A stretch of 64,000 bases of DNA from Ooceraea biroi (Eukaryota; Arthropoda; Insecta; Hymenoptera; Formicidae): the NCBI RefSeq assembly GCF_003672135.1, contig NC_039513.1:14287591-14351590 (forward strand), in the 5' to 3' direction. Below the pieces are notes generated by a model that worked only from the letters and a program-made list of their open reading frames with translations, was not told the DNA's origin and searched no databases. Each line of letters begins with the position of its first letter. The first letter of the stretch is position 1. Positions 13,325-27,106 of the stretch are shown here, piece after piece. The translations under genes and the position numbers were made by a program.

Positions 13325-13637
13325 CAAGCAACGGCATAAATGCCTTCCTTCGGTTATGAGTAACGGTCGGTAACGGCAGATGGCACGACTGTGATGTGGA
13401 CGGAGGCGGCGCGGCGCACACGGGCGAATTCTTACAAATTCAAAACCTAAAATATCAAATTAAGGTGTTTTCGAAATCTAGTTTAATAAATAATGTATTG
13501 ACTATCAAAGAATCATTTGCAGTTATGAACAAAAATTAACCATTGTTTTTAAAAAATGCCATTTTTAATCTGACGAGTTCGTAATTTTTGCAAAAATTAA
13601 AAACTAAGTTATTGTTTGTATTTTAATAACATTAAGA
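13325..13637 (+). repeat. Left terminal inverted repeat of the Tc1-type element
   Basis: 313 bp arm whose reverse complement is 14973-15285. It contains a GC-rich outer part (GGAGGCGGCGCGGCGCACAC) and an AT-rich inner part. TA target duplication abuts its outer edge. Confidence 0.95.
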
Positions 13638-14038
13638 ACTTATCGATTAAAATGATAAGAACGTGCTAATAACATAAGCATCGCCAGCGCAAACATAGTA
13701 TGTATACATACTAATATATTTTTATGTATATATACTATATATTGTTAAGGGCTAAATAATAAATAATAATAATATAAAATTTATTAAGAATATTTTTCAA
13801 TATATCTATTTAATATATATAAGATATATATATATATATATATATATTTAATATATGATATATGAAAAGTTATTCAAGAAATATGTTTGAGACTGTTTCG
13901 ACGTTATTAAATCTTTGGTGGCCCTGAAAAGGACCGATTTTTTCCGGTAAAGAGGTCGATAGTGAATAGTCCGTCAGTCAGTAATCAGTCCAGTATCCGC
14001 CACGATCGATAACTTGATTGAGTTGATTAGGAATCGAA

Positions 14039-14950
14039 TCAATCAAATTTGCGAGGAAGTCGGGTTGAAAGTTTCACTTGAAACTGAAATTCTTCCCAGA
14101 CTTCTCTCGCATGGGCGGCTAACGTCGCTGCTGTCGTCCTCTCCCTTCTTGGTTCCCATCGTTGAACCATTTGTGCCCAAACATTTTCGATCAAATTTAG
14201 ATCTGGCGAACGAGCAGGCCATTGGATCAAATGAATCTCCGGATGATTCCGAAACCATGCTCGTGTTTTCCGTGATGAATGGACACTAGAATTATCCTGC
14301 ACTAATCGAATAACTGGCATGTCCTCTACGGGGTAGATTTCACGTACTGACGGAAGAAATACTTCTTCCAGTATGCGAATGTACTGCGCAGAGTTCATGC
14401 GTGTGGGAATATCCACCAGCTCTCCGATTGTAGTGCCAGAAATCCAGCCCCACATTGCACAGGAAATCCTTCCACTTCTGTGGATAGGCACAACATGATT
14501 AGGATTCAACCGTTGATCACGTAATCGCCATACGTGAGGTTGACGGTCGGTACACGATACAAAGACCTTTTCATCGGTCCAGATCGTGGCCTCCCATTTC
14601 TCACGGCTTGTCGCCAAGCTGTCCAAAGCAAACGCGACACGTTGCTCCCGATGTTCAGGAGTCAACGGAATTTTGTGAGCTGGACGGTAGCAGTGAAGTC
14701 CGGCTTCGTTTAGTCGTCGTCTTGCAGTCCTGTCCGATATGTCGACGTCCGCAGTCTGGATGGCTTCTGCAACTGTGCCAAAAGGCCGTTGTTGCATTGA
14801 AGCGACGAGATTTTCGTCTTCGTCCCGTGTCGTCCATCGTGGTCGGCGATTATGCTTGCGATGATCATGCAATGCATGATCACCGCCTTTCAGCATACCG
14901 TTGTATCCACGTGCGTACTGTCTTTGTGGAGCATGGAATATCAGCAGCAA
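14039..14950 (-). pseudogene. Tc1-family transposase, DDE domain intact, N-terminus frameshifted
   Basis: A 303-residue open frame with the IS630/Tc1 DDE core. The first Asp is in WTDEKVF, the second in VQDNSSVH, and the Glu in SPDLNLIENVW. I count 35 residues between the second Asp and the Glu, so this is a DD35E arrangement rather than the usual DD34E. A second helix-turn-helix/linker segment is visible near the start (HRKHNRRPRWTT). Just upstream, in another frame on the same strand (about 14885-14980), lies a clear first helix-turn-helix (RSVADIAADIPCSTKTVRTW). It is cut off by a frame change near 14885, and no Met precedes it before the inverted repeat. The true N-terminus is therefore damaged, unless an unrecognised intron joins the frames. 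I judge this copy non-autonomous. The intact catalytic triad implies that decay is recent. Confidence 0.85.
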
Positions 14951-14972
14951 TATCTGCTACTGATCTTCCAAC

Positions 14973-15285
14973 TCTTAATGTTATTAAAATACAAACAATA
15001 ACTTAGTTTTTAATTTTTGCAAAAATTACGAACTCGTCAGATTAAAAATGGCATTTTTTAAAAACAATGGTTAATTTTTGTTCATAACTGCAAATGATTC
15101 TTTGATAGTCAATACATTATTTATTAAACTAGATTTCGAAAACACCTTAATTTGATATTTTAGGTTTTGAATTTGTAAGAATTCGCCCGTGTGCGCCGCG
15201 CCGCCTCCGTCCACATCACAGTCGTGCCATCTGCCGTTACCGACCGTTACTCATAACCGAAGGAAGGCATTTATGCCGTTGCTTG
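14973..15285 (-). repeat. Right terminal inverted repeat of the Tc1-type element
   Basis: Reverse complement of 13325-13637, ending GTTGCTTG and followed by the TA duplication at 15286-15287. Confidence 0.95.
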
Positions 15286-15287
15286 TA

Positions 15288-15772
15288 CGTTCTACTTGGC
15301 GCTCGCAACGACGCGAACGTCATCCCGTCTTCATAGCTCACTGAATATTGAATAAAGCGCTCATGTCGAGATCGTTGCAAGCGTCATACCGACAGTCGAT
15401 CCGACTGCCGACCGCGATTACCGACTCTTATCTGGCCAATCAGACAGCGTCGACGCTATGATTGGCTAAATCAATGAAATTTTTCTTTTTCTATTTATTT
15501 AAAAAAAAGAGCTGTGGGGCTTTATTTTTGCGGTTATAAAAAGTATAATTATTACGTACGATTTGTTATTTGGATATAATTTGGGAATTAAAAATAGGGA
15601 GTTTTGCTTAAACACCACCAGGTGTCTCTGTATGTCTCCTGTCAGCCCTTACAACGTAATGTTGATGACTAATGGTTTGGTCCCTTGTGACCGGCTGGAA
15701 GTTGTTATGTAGTTTAATACAATTACAATTCAAGATAAGAATTATACGAAAGTTATAAGATTATCCTGAAAA
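15288..15772. promoter_or_regulatory. Likely CEP290 promoter with facing CCAAT boxes
   Basis: This is the stretch between the transposon and the CEP290 ATG. A GC-richer part at 15288-15470 ends in CCAAT (15436-15440) and ATTGG (15461-15465), 25 bp apart and facing. CEP290 is a ciliary gene, so I looked for an RFX X-box (GTNRCC...RGNAAC) and did not see a convincing one. The promoter role is inferred from position. Confidence 0.4.
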
Positions 15773-18700
15773 ATGGTTCATACCGATTGGGATCGTGTAT
15801 TATCTGTGAATGCATCTTCCTTGACGGATGAGGAAATCGAAGATCTTTTTCCTATGATAGTCCGCTGTGACGTAGATGAAATTTCTGATATACATGGTTT
15901 GCGAACTCTGATGAGAATATCGCAAGAAATGTTGTCTTATAAAGATAATCAAGTAAAAAGATTATTTGATACAATTATAGCATAACTCTTATAAACATAA
16001 ATGTTAATTATATGGCTATATTATATATGATCTACGTTTGCTGGGATATGTATGCTGCAATATACTTGATATTTTCTTTTTATACTAGAAATATACTCAT
16101 AGAATATAAATTTCTTTAATTTGTCGCATGTATGTAATAAATCTATTGGAAATCTAGGTGGAGGCCTTACTTCTCGAATGTGGTGAATTGAAAGAGACAA
16201 TAGTTTCTTTACGTCCAGAGTCTGCTAAACGGAAAATAAAAGGTAGCGTATTATAAAATTTATCTTTCTGTATGATATGTTCCATTTAAGCAGATCTGAA
16301 TTTTATAATAAACCTCATAATCTGGAATATCTCATTTTTGTATATTAAATATTTCTAAATATTTGATATTTACTATTTCACAGCTCATGATACGTCTACA
16401 ATAAAACAAGAAAGTAATGGTTTTACTAAAGTAAGTTTTTGCATTATTATATTGATAGTTTAGTAAAATGTTTTACATTTTATACATGTAATAATTACAA
16501 TTATATGTGAAGGATGCAGATTTACAGAAACATACTTATAATTTGGATACACAAGAGAAGAATGAAAAAGTAATGATACTCGTGGATGAATTAGAAGTAA
16601 GAGTACGCATAATAAAGAGATCGTTGGAATATTTTCATATTAATCGTTCTCGTTTTTAGACCGTGGACAAGGAGAATAAGAATCTGAAAAGACAGTTAAC
16701 AATATTGCAAGAGGAAATGATGGATGCAACAGGAAAAATAAATGAAACGGTAGAGGAACTTTATTCGACTCAAATGAAAACTGTTGAATATAAAGGTATT
16801 TATATACAAGTAACATATGTATATGTATATATTTTTTGTATAATACATGTTATTTGATTTGGACAAAAACATCACTATTCTAGACAAGACACTGAGATTG
16901 GAACAAGAGAATGCGGCTTTGGTCACTCAAATTGAAGAGATAACCACGCAACAAATAGACCGAGATAGAATGTTGGATGAATTTGGGATTGCTATTGACG
17001 CCAGAATATTTGAATGGAAGGTACATGTTTGTTAAATACGTAATAATATACGCGTTAAAGAATAAGAGAATGTATTTATACATACGAGTCTGTGTTATTT
17101 TCATTAGGGTATACTAGATAAGAAAGATATGGAAATTGAACGTTTAAAAGAAAGCCTGTCGCAGTTTTTGGTACAATCTTTTACATCGATTAAAGAAGAA
17201 AATAAATCGCAGATTAACTATTTGAATGACGAAATAACTCGACGGGACACAATTATAACTGAACTACAATCTAAACTCTCTGAAGCAGTCTCCGAAATAA
17301 ACACGAGTGCTGCATTTATAGAAAAATTAAAGGGAGAAATACGGGAGTAAGATTTATAGTATTTGAAAATTCATAAATTCTTTTATCGCTTAGAGTAAAA
17401 TTAAAAAATATTGACTTGTTTCCGAAATGGCTGATTTAATATATTCGACAGGTCTGTAAAAAGTGACAAAGGAAAAGGAGAGGCAAGTTTGTTGAAGAAG
17501 TTGCAAGATGCAAATGACAAATTATGTCGTATGGAAATTACATTATCTCAAGCACAGAATGATGCGAAATCACAGAGTAGTAAAGTTAGAAATATTTACT
17601 CATATTTATTATAAAAAACCCAAAAGCTTATTGCTGCTATTTATATAAAATATTTGGTATACACATATGTAATGTTATATGTATATCTTAGTTAAGTTTC
17701 AATTTTGTTGTTACTATTATTTCTATTGTTACAAAATAAATGTTGACATTTTTTAAGGAAAGATTTATTTTTCGACTAGCAATTAATAGAAATATACACG
17801 TCTGCACATCTGCGAATAGCGGCAATAATTTTAGGTTAATCGATTTGGTTAACAATATGTTAGTATATTATAAAATCATATTTCTATTATCTTATTTTAG
17901 TGTTAGTAAATGTAAATTTGTATTTTGTAGCTGTGCAATGTATTATCTACATTAAAAAAATATGAAGATGGAAATGAAGCTTTAGCAAGAGCGTTAAATG
18001 ACATTGAAGATCTAAAACTTGAAATGGATAATAAGAATGAACATGTCGAAGATTTAGTTAATGTCATTAATAAATTGGAGATGCTGAATTCGTATCAAGA
18101 AATGGAAATCTTAACCTTGAGGTATGAAGATTTGTAATGAATTTATGGCGCGCGTGCGTATGTGTAATAAATGAACATCTTTTCACATGACAACAGAGAA
18201 AAATTAGGGATTCCAGAAGATGAATCAATATCTATCAAGAATATTGTAGCAAAACGCAAAGAAAAATCAAGAAAAATGGAAGAATTTATTCAGCTAAATA
18301 AAAGTCTTGTAGAGGAAAATTTCGAATTAAAAGCAGATGTAAGAGACAATTTATGAAAAAATTAATTTAAAATAATATAATTTTCAAATGAAATTATAAA
18401 TATGTAAAGTACATATCTCTTTTATTTTGAATATATTTGAAATATTCGATTTATCGGAAATTTTTCTGTATTGCAGGTAAGAATACTAAAATATAAATTA
18501 AGCAAATTTGAGGAAAAATTAGATATTTCAGATAATTTCGACGATTGCAACAATGAATTTTTACATTCTACTAAATTAATGGAATCTGAAATTGTGCCTT
18601 TGCAAACCGATGTATCAAAACTTAACCAAAATATTCGAATACTCGTAGAGGAAAATGAAGCACTCAGAACAGGCATGCATGAAATTATGGACAGTATACG

Positions 18701-21700
18701 CAGTCAAGATGGTGAATTTTCGCTATCTCTAATGGTACTTTAGTTGTTGCACATATTTCCATTTCTATGACACCTCTTGCTGCTTAGCTCTTTTCTATAT
18801 CTGTATCTGTAGTATGCAAAATATTGGCATAATTTGCTTAAATCTTTAAATCTGCTTGTATGATCTCTCATTTCCTTTTTCTCTTGTCAGTAGAACAATC
18901 TTTGCGTTTTTAGATATAAAATATTTCTATTCACACAGTTTTATACCAAGTAGCTAATAGTTTCATATTTCTTGTCCTTTAGGTAAGAGTGAAGTGGAAA
19001 TACAATCCGATACATTGGAACGATTGTTGGAAGCTTTAGATGTTAGGCATTTAGCTGGTTGGTATCATCCAGCTATGAGATTACAAGAACATCTTAATGT
19101 TGTACAAGGTAGCAATGCTGAATTAAGATCACAGATTAAGATACTCAGGTACTTTTGTAAAGTTCACTATAAAAATATTATTACAATTAGAGTTTAGTCA
19201 TTTTATAAACAAAATAACAAGAAATGCCTGTATGTGTGAACAACTGAAGTGAAATTTCAAAAATGTTGTAACATTATCATGTATATAGCACATAGCCTAC
19301 CAAATAGCTAATAACTTAACTTGATTACAGAAAAGAATTGCAGAAAAAGGATAATCTATTACAAGATCTAGCAATAAATAAAAATAAGATAATAGATGTT
19401 GAAACATTGTACAAGAAACGTAGTGAGGAAGACGAAATAATCACGATGCATCTTGCAGAAAGAAAAGTTTTAGAAGATGCGTATAAAAATGAGGCAGAAG
19501 AGTGGGAAAAGCATAAAGACCTTTTGATTCAAGAAAATAACGAATTGAAAGATGAAGTGGATGATGTTAAAAAGCAATTGGAGATTTATCAGGAAAATTG
19601 GCAGATTATACAGGATGGAGATGATGAAATTGAAAAAGCACTTGCATTAAAAACGAGAGAATATGCTGATGCGGCTAACAAAATAATTGTTACACGTAGA
19701 AAAAATACTAGTCTGCAACAGTTGCTGAACAAGGAGACTGGTAGGTTGTACGAGTGTCAAAAAGACATAATTAAGAAAGAGAGCGATTTTAATAGAGCCC
19801 TTATTGAAGCGAAGAAACATAATAAAATATTGCTGTCAGAAATTTCACTTTTACGAAGTAATTTACACAACTCGGTGAGTGTGGCAATACACAACGAATT
19901 GAAAGAGAAATATGAACAACTAAATATACGTCATCGCGCTTTATTAGAGGTTGCAATGGTACTTCCTGATTATGAGCAAGTGTCATTGCTAAAAGCTGAA
20001 ATGGAAGCAATACGACGAGAGAAATATCAATTGGTGGAAAATTTGCAAAAAACCGATGATTGCGATACGGAGAACAGTGATAATTTGCGATTAAAATTAA
20101 AAGAAGTAGAAGCCATGAAATTGATTGAAAGTCAACGAGCCGATCAGATGAGCAGATTACATGGAATATTAGAAACGCAGTTGGCGAAGCGCGAGGATAA
20201 TGTTAAACGATTTTCTGCTTTAAATTCTGAACAGCAAGAGAAATTAATTGAACTGCATAAAACATTATTTGGAAAAATTACGCAATGGGATATTGTACAA
20301 GCAGATGATAACCGTGTACGAGAACTACAAAATGAGAAGATGCAACTTATTACAGAGAATGAAAGTTTGACACAAATGCTAGAAATTGCTCAAGAAGAAG
20401 CTCGTTCGCAATATTCGCTAAATTCATTACAAATGCTGGAATTGGACAATCTTCGGCATCAAATATTAGATTTGCAAGCTGTAAGCGAAGATAAGACCAC
20501 CATTTCCAGACTTGATTTCGAACTTGCGAGTAAAAAAGTATCAGAAATGGAACTAACTGGACAAAAAACGCGATTGCAGAACGAACTGTCTTTCACGCGA
20601 CAGGAGCTTGATGATTCAAGAAGAAAATATGAGGAAATGCGCAGTTACGTACAAGAGTATAGGAAACAATGTGACAATCGTTGCAAGTAAAGTCCGAAAT
20701 TACAACTAGATATTATATTTTCATAGAAATCTATGTTATATAGCGTTGTAATGTAAATGTATGTTACAGGTATTATATGGATGTCATCTATTTTTTGCAA
20801 TGCCAATATGCAGGATCAACCTCCATAAGTGCTTTGGAAAATGTAATTGCGCTCGCTACGAAGTTGAAAATAGATGGCCAGAATCTTGATGCACAAGTGG
20901 AAAAAACAAAGAAGTCTCAGGAAGATATGAAATCCGAACAGCAACTCTTATCTGTACGCCTTGAAATTGTCGAACGTCTAAAAGATATGTTGGAACAACA
21001 GATTGGTGCTGGCAACGTGCAAAATATAATGGAACATTTTGCAGAAACTTCGCAGCAGACTCTAAATGTAAGTTTATGCATCATTACATATCATTGAATG
21101 TAAAAATATTTCAATAATAGTAAAATTTGGCAGAACATTTAACTCTCATAACAATCATTTAAAACATTTTTCTTTAATTGTTATTGTTTTATATTAGTTA
21201 AAAAAATTTTCAATATTATGTTGTCAAATATCCTAATTGCATAAAATTTGATCAATTTTTAATAAAACTTAAACTTATTAATTAGTACGTGTTTCCTTCA
21301 AATTAAATATTTTTATAGAATATAAAATATTACTAAAAGTGTACTAAAAGTTTGTATACCTTTAACCAGGATTTCAAATACAAACGGAGAATATCTTACT
21401 TGGAACATGAACTGCAAATTGCTAGTAGAAAATTCAATGATTACGAATCAACAATAACCAGCATGGAACAGGATATGTTAAATATTCAGAGAGCTTGGCA
21501 TCAACCTCAAAGTAATATATCAAGAAATTTGGAAAGCAAATCTGTTCAAGCAGCGACTGAGATGCAAGAAGTCAGTGTTCAAACGGATTCTTATGATTGT
21601 TGCTTGAATAAAAAACTAAAAGACACAATTAGAGAAAGTGAAGAAGTTTCCAAGGATGGAAAATCTGGTGAATTAGGTGAAATGGTAGAAAAAACATTCC

Positions 21701-24700
21701 GAGAAGCAGGAAATAATACAGAAAAGAGTAGCAGCAATTCGATGATTTATAACGAGCAATTAGATGAAGCATTGAAATTGGCGTCGGAACGCTCCGCGAT
21801 ACTTGTGAAATATGAGGCGCAATTAATGGAGTATAAAGTAAAACTGGATACTTTGAATAAAGCAACCGAAGAAAAAGATTCGCGGTATGAAGCAAAAATA
21901 GAAGCGCTGAATAAAATGATGGAGGAAAAGAACTCGCACCTTACTGAAAAACAAAATGTGTTTGACGAATTAATAAGTCAGTTTTGCGTTACAAATACCG
22001 ATTGTACTGACAAGTTAGCTTTGAAATCGACAATAAATAGTTTACAGAAATTAATTAGTCAAAAAGAGGGGACTATCTTGAGATATCAAAATCTGTTGAA
22101 GGAAGATAGAGAGGAGCACAGTCGGATAACGAGTCACCTTCAAGATGAGATCAAGAGTTTGCATGATCGCATTTTAGCTATGCAAGGTGAAATAAGAAAA
22201 GAAAATGAAGGACAAGTCGTAATCATGAAAAATAATTTTGAAAAGGCATCAGCCTTCAACGTCGACGAGAGTACGTCAAGGGCACCGATAAGCAATGCCG
22301 CGCAAGAAGACATCGCGAGACTACGTGAGAAGGTGTCTACGCTCGAAGCAGAATTAAATACCAGCAGGGAACTGAGTGGACGTTGGCAACGATTAGCAGA
22401 AGAAAGATTAAAGCATATAGATCATACGAGAGAAAGGTTTGTCCGACGATAACGTAAAATTATTTATTGAGTCAATCAAATTCTGGATTCTTTATACGTG
22501 ATACATTATATACATGATACATATAATTTACATTCTTCTAGACTAGGACAGCAACATAAAAATGAACTCGACAGTTATCGCGATGAATTAAATAAATGGC
22601 AATCCGAGGCTGATGTGCTCAGACAACAACTGTCTGACAATCGTGTGTTACTTGCAAAAGGAAATATTTCTCTAATGAAGGAGTTGCAAGAAAAAGATGA
22701 TAAAATACAGGAATTAAATCTTGCTTGTCAACAATTGCAGGTGTGTCATAATTTTGTTATTTAATTGTACAATCAGTATATACCTACTATCAGTTCTGTT
22801 TTCGGTGTTGTAAAACCACCGTTCAGTCCACTTGATCAAGCAAGTTGGCAGAAGAGATGGGGGAAATTTCATTGGCCTTGAAAATTTTTAAAAACAGCGA
22901 GCTCGTCATACTGAATTGTCTTGGGAAATTTCTAAAATTCCCTGTATTTTCGGGAAAAATAGATGTTAGTCTAGACTCTAGGCCCTATTGAAATTTGGCC
23001 AAATAAGATTTTCTGTCCGGTTTCCAAGTTATGTTCTGCCAGTTCTGATTCTATTATGTGTTTTTTTTTGTTCCGCAGAATGGAATTGAATTAATGAAAT
23101 CTGTAGATCGAACTGATACTAGCCCAAACGAAATAGCACAATGTAGTTATCTTCATCAAACGCAACAACACGGTCAAGTAGATCTTTTACGTCGGCAACT
23201 TCAATCTTTAATGCAAAAAGAGAAAATGTATAAATATGAAATAACTGACTTGAAGCAACGACTTAGTCGCAGGTAAATTTTGATAAATATTGATTTACAT
23301 TCTCTTATCGTTTGTAAGAATCACGAGTTAGATATTAAAAATATATTGTATGTTTTTTCTCTTATCTCAGATACATGGCGACAAAAACTCAGGAGAGAAA
23401 AACGTTGCAACGTGAAGGACAACTAGAGCGTAAAGTGATATCTTTAGAAGAAGAATTGCATAAAACGAAGATTCAATTGGATGAAAAATATTTAGCGCAG
23501 GAAGCTAAAAAGGCTAAGGTATATGTAACAAAACACTGCTGTTTTATATTACTATTCCATATTTACTATCATAGTACTTTGTTGATAGACTGCGGAAGAA
23601 CTTTCATTGTGGGAGAAACAAAAAAAGTGGCAACAGACAGCAGAAAAATTGAAGGAAAACCTGAAAGAAAAAACTAATGAATATGAAAAATTACGTAGGA
23701 GCTATGAGAAGCTTCGATCTGTCGTTTCATGTATAGAACGGGAAAAATGGTACTTGAGAAGCAAACTCAAACTTGAAAACGATACTGTATTCATAGGAAA
23801 TTTATCATCAAGACCTATTTCAAACGATCATAGGCATAATGCAATGGAAGAACTCGAGAAAGAATGCCGGATACTGAGAGAACGCGTTAAAGAACTGACT
23901 GATCGCTTAGAAAAAGAAAGTAACGAACATTTGATGTTAGAAATAGCCGAATTAAAACGACATAATACGATTTTGGAGACAGTTTCTCAGGTGATTTTGC
24001 GATATTCTTTATATTAGAAATTTCACAAAAAATTTTTAACAAATGCTATCTTACAGGATAATACAAGCATAATTAATCAGCTTGAGAAATTGGAAATGAC
24101 CAAAGATGCTCTCGAAAAAACGAATCTCAAGTTAGAAAGTGAGAACTTTGAGTTACGACTCGAGTTGGAGAAACTAAATTCCGATACTCCAGGATTGCGA
24201 GAAAAAGTTGAACATATGGAGAAGTAAGTTTGTAATAATGTACATGTGGTAGTAAATATTTGATATACAAATATAATCATATTATATTTCATTATTGTAG
24301 GTATATTAAATTATTAAAGGCTGAAACATCTTCAAATTCTACTCCCAGAACGTCAGATAAGGAATTGAACATGAAAAAATCGACTTTTGAGATGGAGAAA
24401 ACAATATTCACTTTGAAACGAATTATCGAAAAACTTCAAGCAGAAAATAAAAGGCTGAAATTTAATTCTAAGAGGAATCACTTTATAATCAATCAAGTAT
24501 ATTAATTTTCTTTTCAAATTATATTGCTATCTTTTATATATCATTATATATATATCATATGTATTAAATGTAGGGAAAAGCAAATATCGTCGAAGAAGAC
24601 ATTTCGCTTCAAAGACAATACGAGGAGTCTCAGAAACGCGTGATAAGTTTAGAATCGGACTTATGTCTAGCTGAACACAGATTAGCCATGTTACAGAAAG

Positions 24701-24984
24701 CGGAGAAAGAAGATGACAATGGGGACTTGCAAGTTTTGAAGCAACAGTTAATTCATAAATCCAAACTTTTAGAAAAAGTAAAACAGTTGTTGACACGAGC
24801 AGTTACCAATGAAAAAGCATTGCGGCAACGCGTAAGAATTTAATTAATACATTCATACGTGAAAAAGATAAACTTTCGAGAAACTGTTTATATGAATTTA
24901 TTATATTAGGTACAACAATTGGAGTTGAAGCAAACCATGTCAACGATTCCGGAATGTTACGTGACACCACCTACACCAGAATAA
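15773..24984 (+). CDS. CEP290: CEP290-like centrosomal/ciliary transition-zone coiled-coil protein
   Basis: CEP290 builds the Y-links of the ciliary transition zone; in insects it acts in sensory neurons and sperm. There are 23 exons: 15773-15952, 16158-16242, 16384-16430, 16513-16596, 16660-16795, 16884-17020, 17108-17346, 17452-17584, 17931-18121, 18197-18338, 18477-18711, 18983-19148, 19331-20686, 20770-21067, 21370-22436, 22542-22740, 23079-23272, 23371-23518, 23589-23990, 24057-24223, 24301-24496, 24574-24831 and 24910-24984. They total 6135 nt in phase, or 2044 residues, shorter than human CEP290 (about 2480). Nearly the whole protein is heptad coiled coil. Landmarks matching CEP290 are the N-terminal WDRVLSVNASSLTDEEIEDL, the DTLERLLEALDVRHLAGWYH segment, and the LSLWEKQKKWQQTAEKLKE block near the C-terminus. 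It ends in a short PPTPE tail. A possible poly(A) signal (ATTAAA) lies near 25012. Identity is assigned by pattern; the similarity extends along the length. Confidence 0.91.
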
Positions 24985-26492
24985 TACTCTTGGGGATATT
25001 TACGAATTTGTAATTAAAAATATATTTGTCGACTTTTGTCGAGATAAACATATATGTGTATCTCTTTTATTAAAATATTTTTCAATTATACACTTTACAC
25101 ATATTTAAGTAATATTTATATATATATATTTATAATATATTAAGCAAGCAAGGCGATAATTAAAGAATATTAATATTGACTTCTTGACTTAACATATTTT
25201 ATCCTCTAACAACAACGGACGTGACATGGCGGACGGCGTTGACGTTTCAACGTGTAAACGCTCACTTACCCTCGAAGCGAAAAATCTTCACTCGCGAAGG
25301 AGATTTACTTGCTTGCGCTTCTTTGCATTCATCCGCGCTCGCGAACAAGATGAAACGAAACGTACACTGCACTTGCGCCTTCGAAACTGCGATTACCGCG
25401 CTGGATTTTCGGCGCATGCGTAGAGCATTCGGCGTCGCGAATATCTCGGACTCGATAGAATTTTGATCGAACATATGTTTCGATGTAAAATTGTAAAATA
25501 TCAAAGTAATTTTATGCAAGAATTACGTAAATGTTTCTGCAGGATTATTGGTTAAACTAAATTCTGCACTTGATACTAGATTTACGGACATTGTGTACCT
25601 AGTTTTACTGAAACGGGTACATTAAAATTCGTTTTCTCGCTGATAAAAAATCATACTTTAGCAATCTGCCAAATTGATGGGTTTTGTAAATCTAGTTGTA
25701 TAATAGCACTCTCCATTTTTTGATAAAGAGCATGCAACTTGAGACAATACATATAAATCTTTTGAATATTCCTTAATTTGAAGTCGTGATCTTCTCAATA
25801 TATATCAAGATCAAGAGAGATAATCACTTTCTCGGCTTAATTAATATGTATATGCGTATTTTTGTCTTATTCTTACTTCTTGCTTTTGTATGTTACTAGT
25901 GTTATTACAATATAAAAATTGTAGATAAATTAATATTTGTTTATTATGAAAATTTACATCTTTCTTAATTGTCTACACATCTTTACACATTTACATATTT
26001 CTTGTTCATACTTTCGGAGATAGTCGAATTACAACTGGACAATAAAATATTAATTAATAAAATATATTAATGTGCAGCATTGCTTAAAATAAATTAATGA
26101 ATAAAATTATTAATAAAGCAAATCTATTTTAAAAACTATTGCTTTCTGCGAGTATTTCTTCCTGATCATTTCTTATAATATATTATACAGTTCTATTACA
26201 ATTTTTTGAGACGTGCATAAATTACATTATTCTTTGAGAAATTCTATGTACATTCTGCTTATATTGTTTTATATTTATCATAAAAATGAATAAAAATAAT
26301 TGAGAGTCTGTTAACAAATGGAGATTATAAATACTTAAATGAAATAAATGTAAAAATTAACATTGTTACGAAACTTTTAGAACATAATAATACACCGAGT
26401 TTTGGAGATATCTCCTTTGGATATCCATTATGTCCATTATTCTTGGCTATTCATTATATTATATATAAATCTATTTTATAATATTAATATAT

Positions 26493-26602
26493 TATTTTTT
26501 ACACATAAATTAATTATACTTTATTTATAATATATTAATATTATATATATATATATATATTATTTTTTACACATAAATTAATTATACTTTATTTATAATA
26601 TA

Positions 26603-26633
<31 letters not shown>
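26493..26633. repeat. Tandem duplication, 68 bp unit, two copies
   Basis: The segment beginning TATTTTTTACACATAAATTA at 26493 recurs at 26561, and each copy ends in an (AT)n run. The two copies are essentially identical apart from the length of the AT tract, so the duplication is young or homogenised. I see no function. Confidence 0.85.
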
Positions 26634-26635
<2 letters not shown>

Positions 26636-27106
26636 AACACTTTTATTATGTAGATTTATAATAAGTATAACCTTAAAAAATATGTACAAAATTATAATTT
26701 TCAGAATACACGTATCAAAATGCAAATGTATTATATTTTTAATATTTTCTTTAAATCTTTCTTTTACTTATTTGTGTGGGAATCTTTTTATTATCACTTT
26801 GATAATTATTTTTCTGAAATTTTAATTTTTTTATACATATCGAATAATGAGATATTAATAAATATGCACATATGTATACACGTAGATTATTTGAATATTG
26901 AAGAAAAATTTAAGAAGTTGCTCAAAAAAGAAAAAATGAACTATTTTCTAATTTTTTCTTCACACTTGATAAAATCTATGTAACAAATGATGATATATTG
27001 TTTGGTAACTGATCCACTTTTGTAATATTTACTATGCAATCAGCCGCGCTGTAATGTATCGATCATGGATGTTTTCTTCTAAATTTGGTGTTCTGCTGGT
27101 ACTTAA

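Larger units (their letters stand above)
13325..15285 (-). mobile_element. Tc1/mariner-type DNA transposon with 313 bp terminal inverted repeats
   Basis: A 1961 bp element bounded by long, near-identical inverted repeats at 13325-13637 and 14973-15285. The termini read CAAGCAACGG and CCGTTGCTTG and are flanked by TA on both sides (13323-13324 and 15286-15287), the target duplication of the IS630/Tc1/mariner superfamily. The interior carries a minus-strand transposase reading frame (14039-14950). TIRs of this length are unusual, since classical Tc1 ends are about 50 bp, but long-TIR members are known. The element lies in the head-to-head spacer between FEM1B and CEP290, less than 500 bp from both start codons. 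The near-identity of the two arms suggests a fairly recent insertion, although the transposase N-terminus is broken. Confidence 0.95.

Noticed and set aside
25221..25519. Three small frames around the GC island
   Set aside because: No family resemblance in any frame; kept only as a compositional finding.
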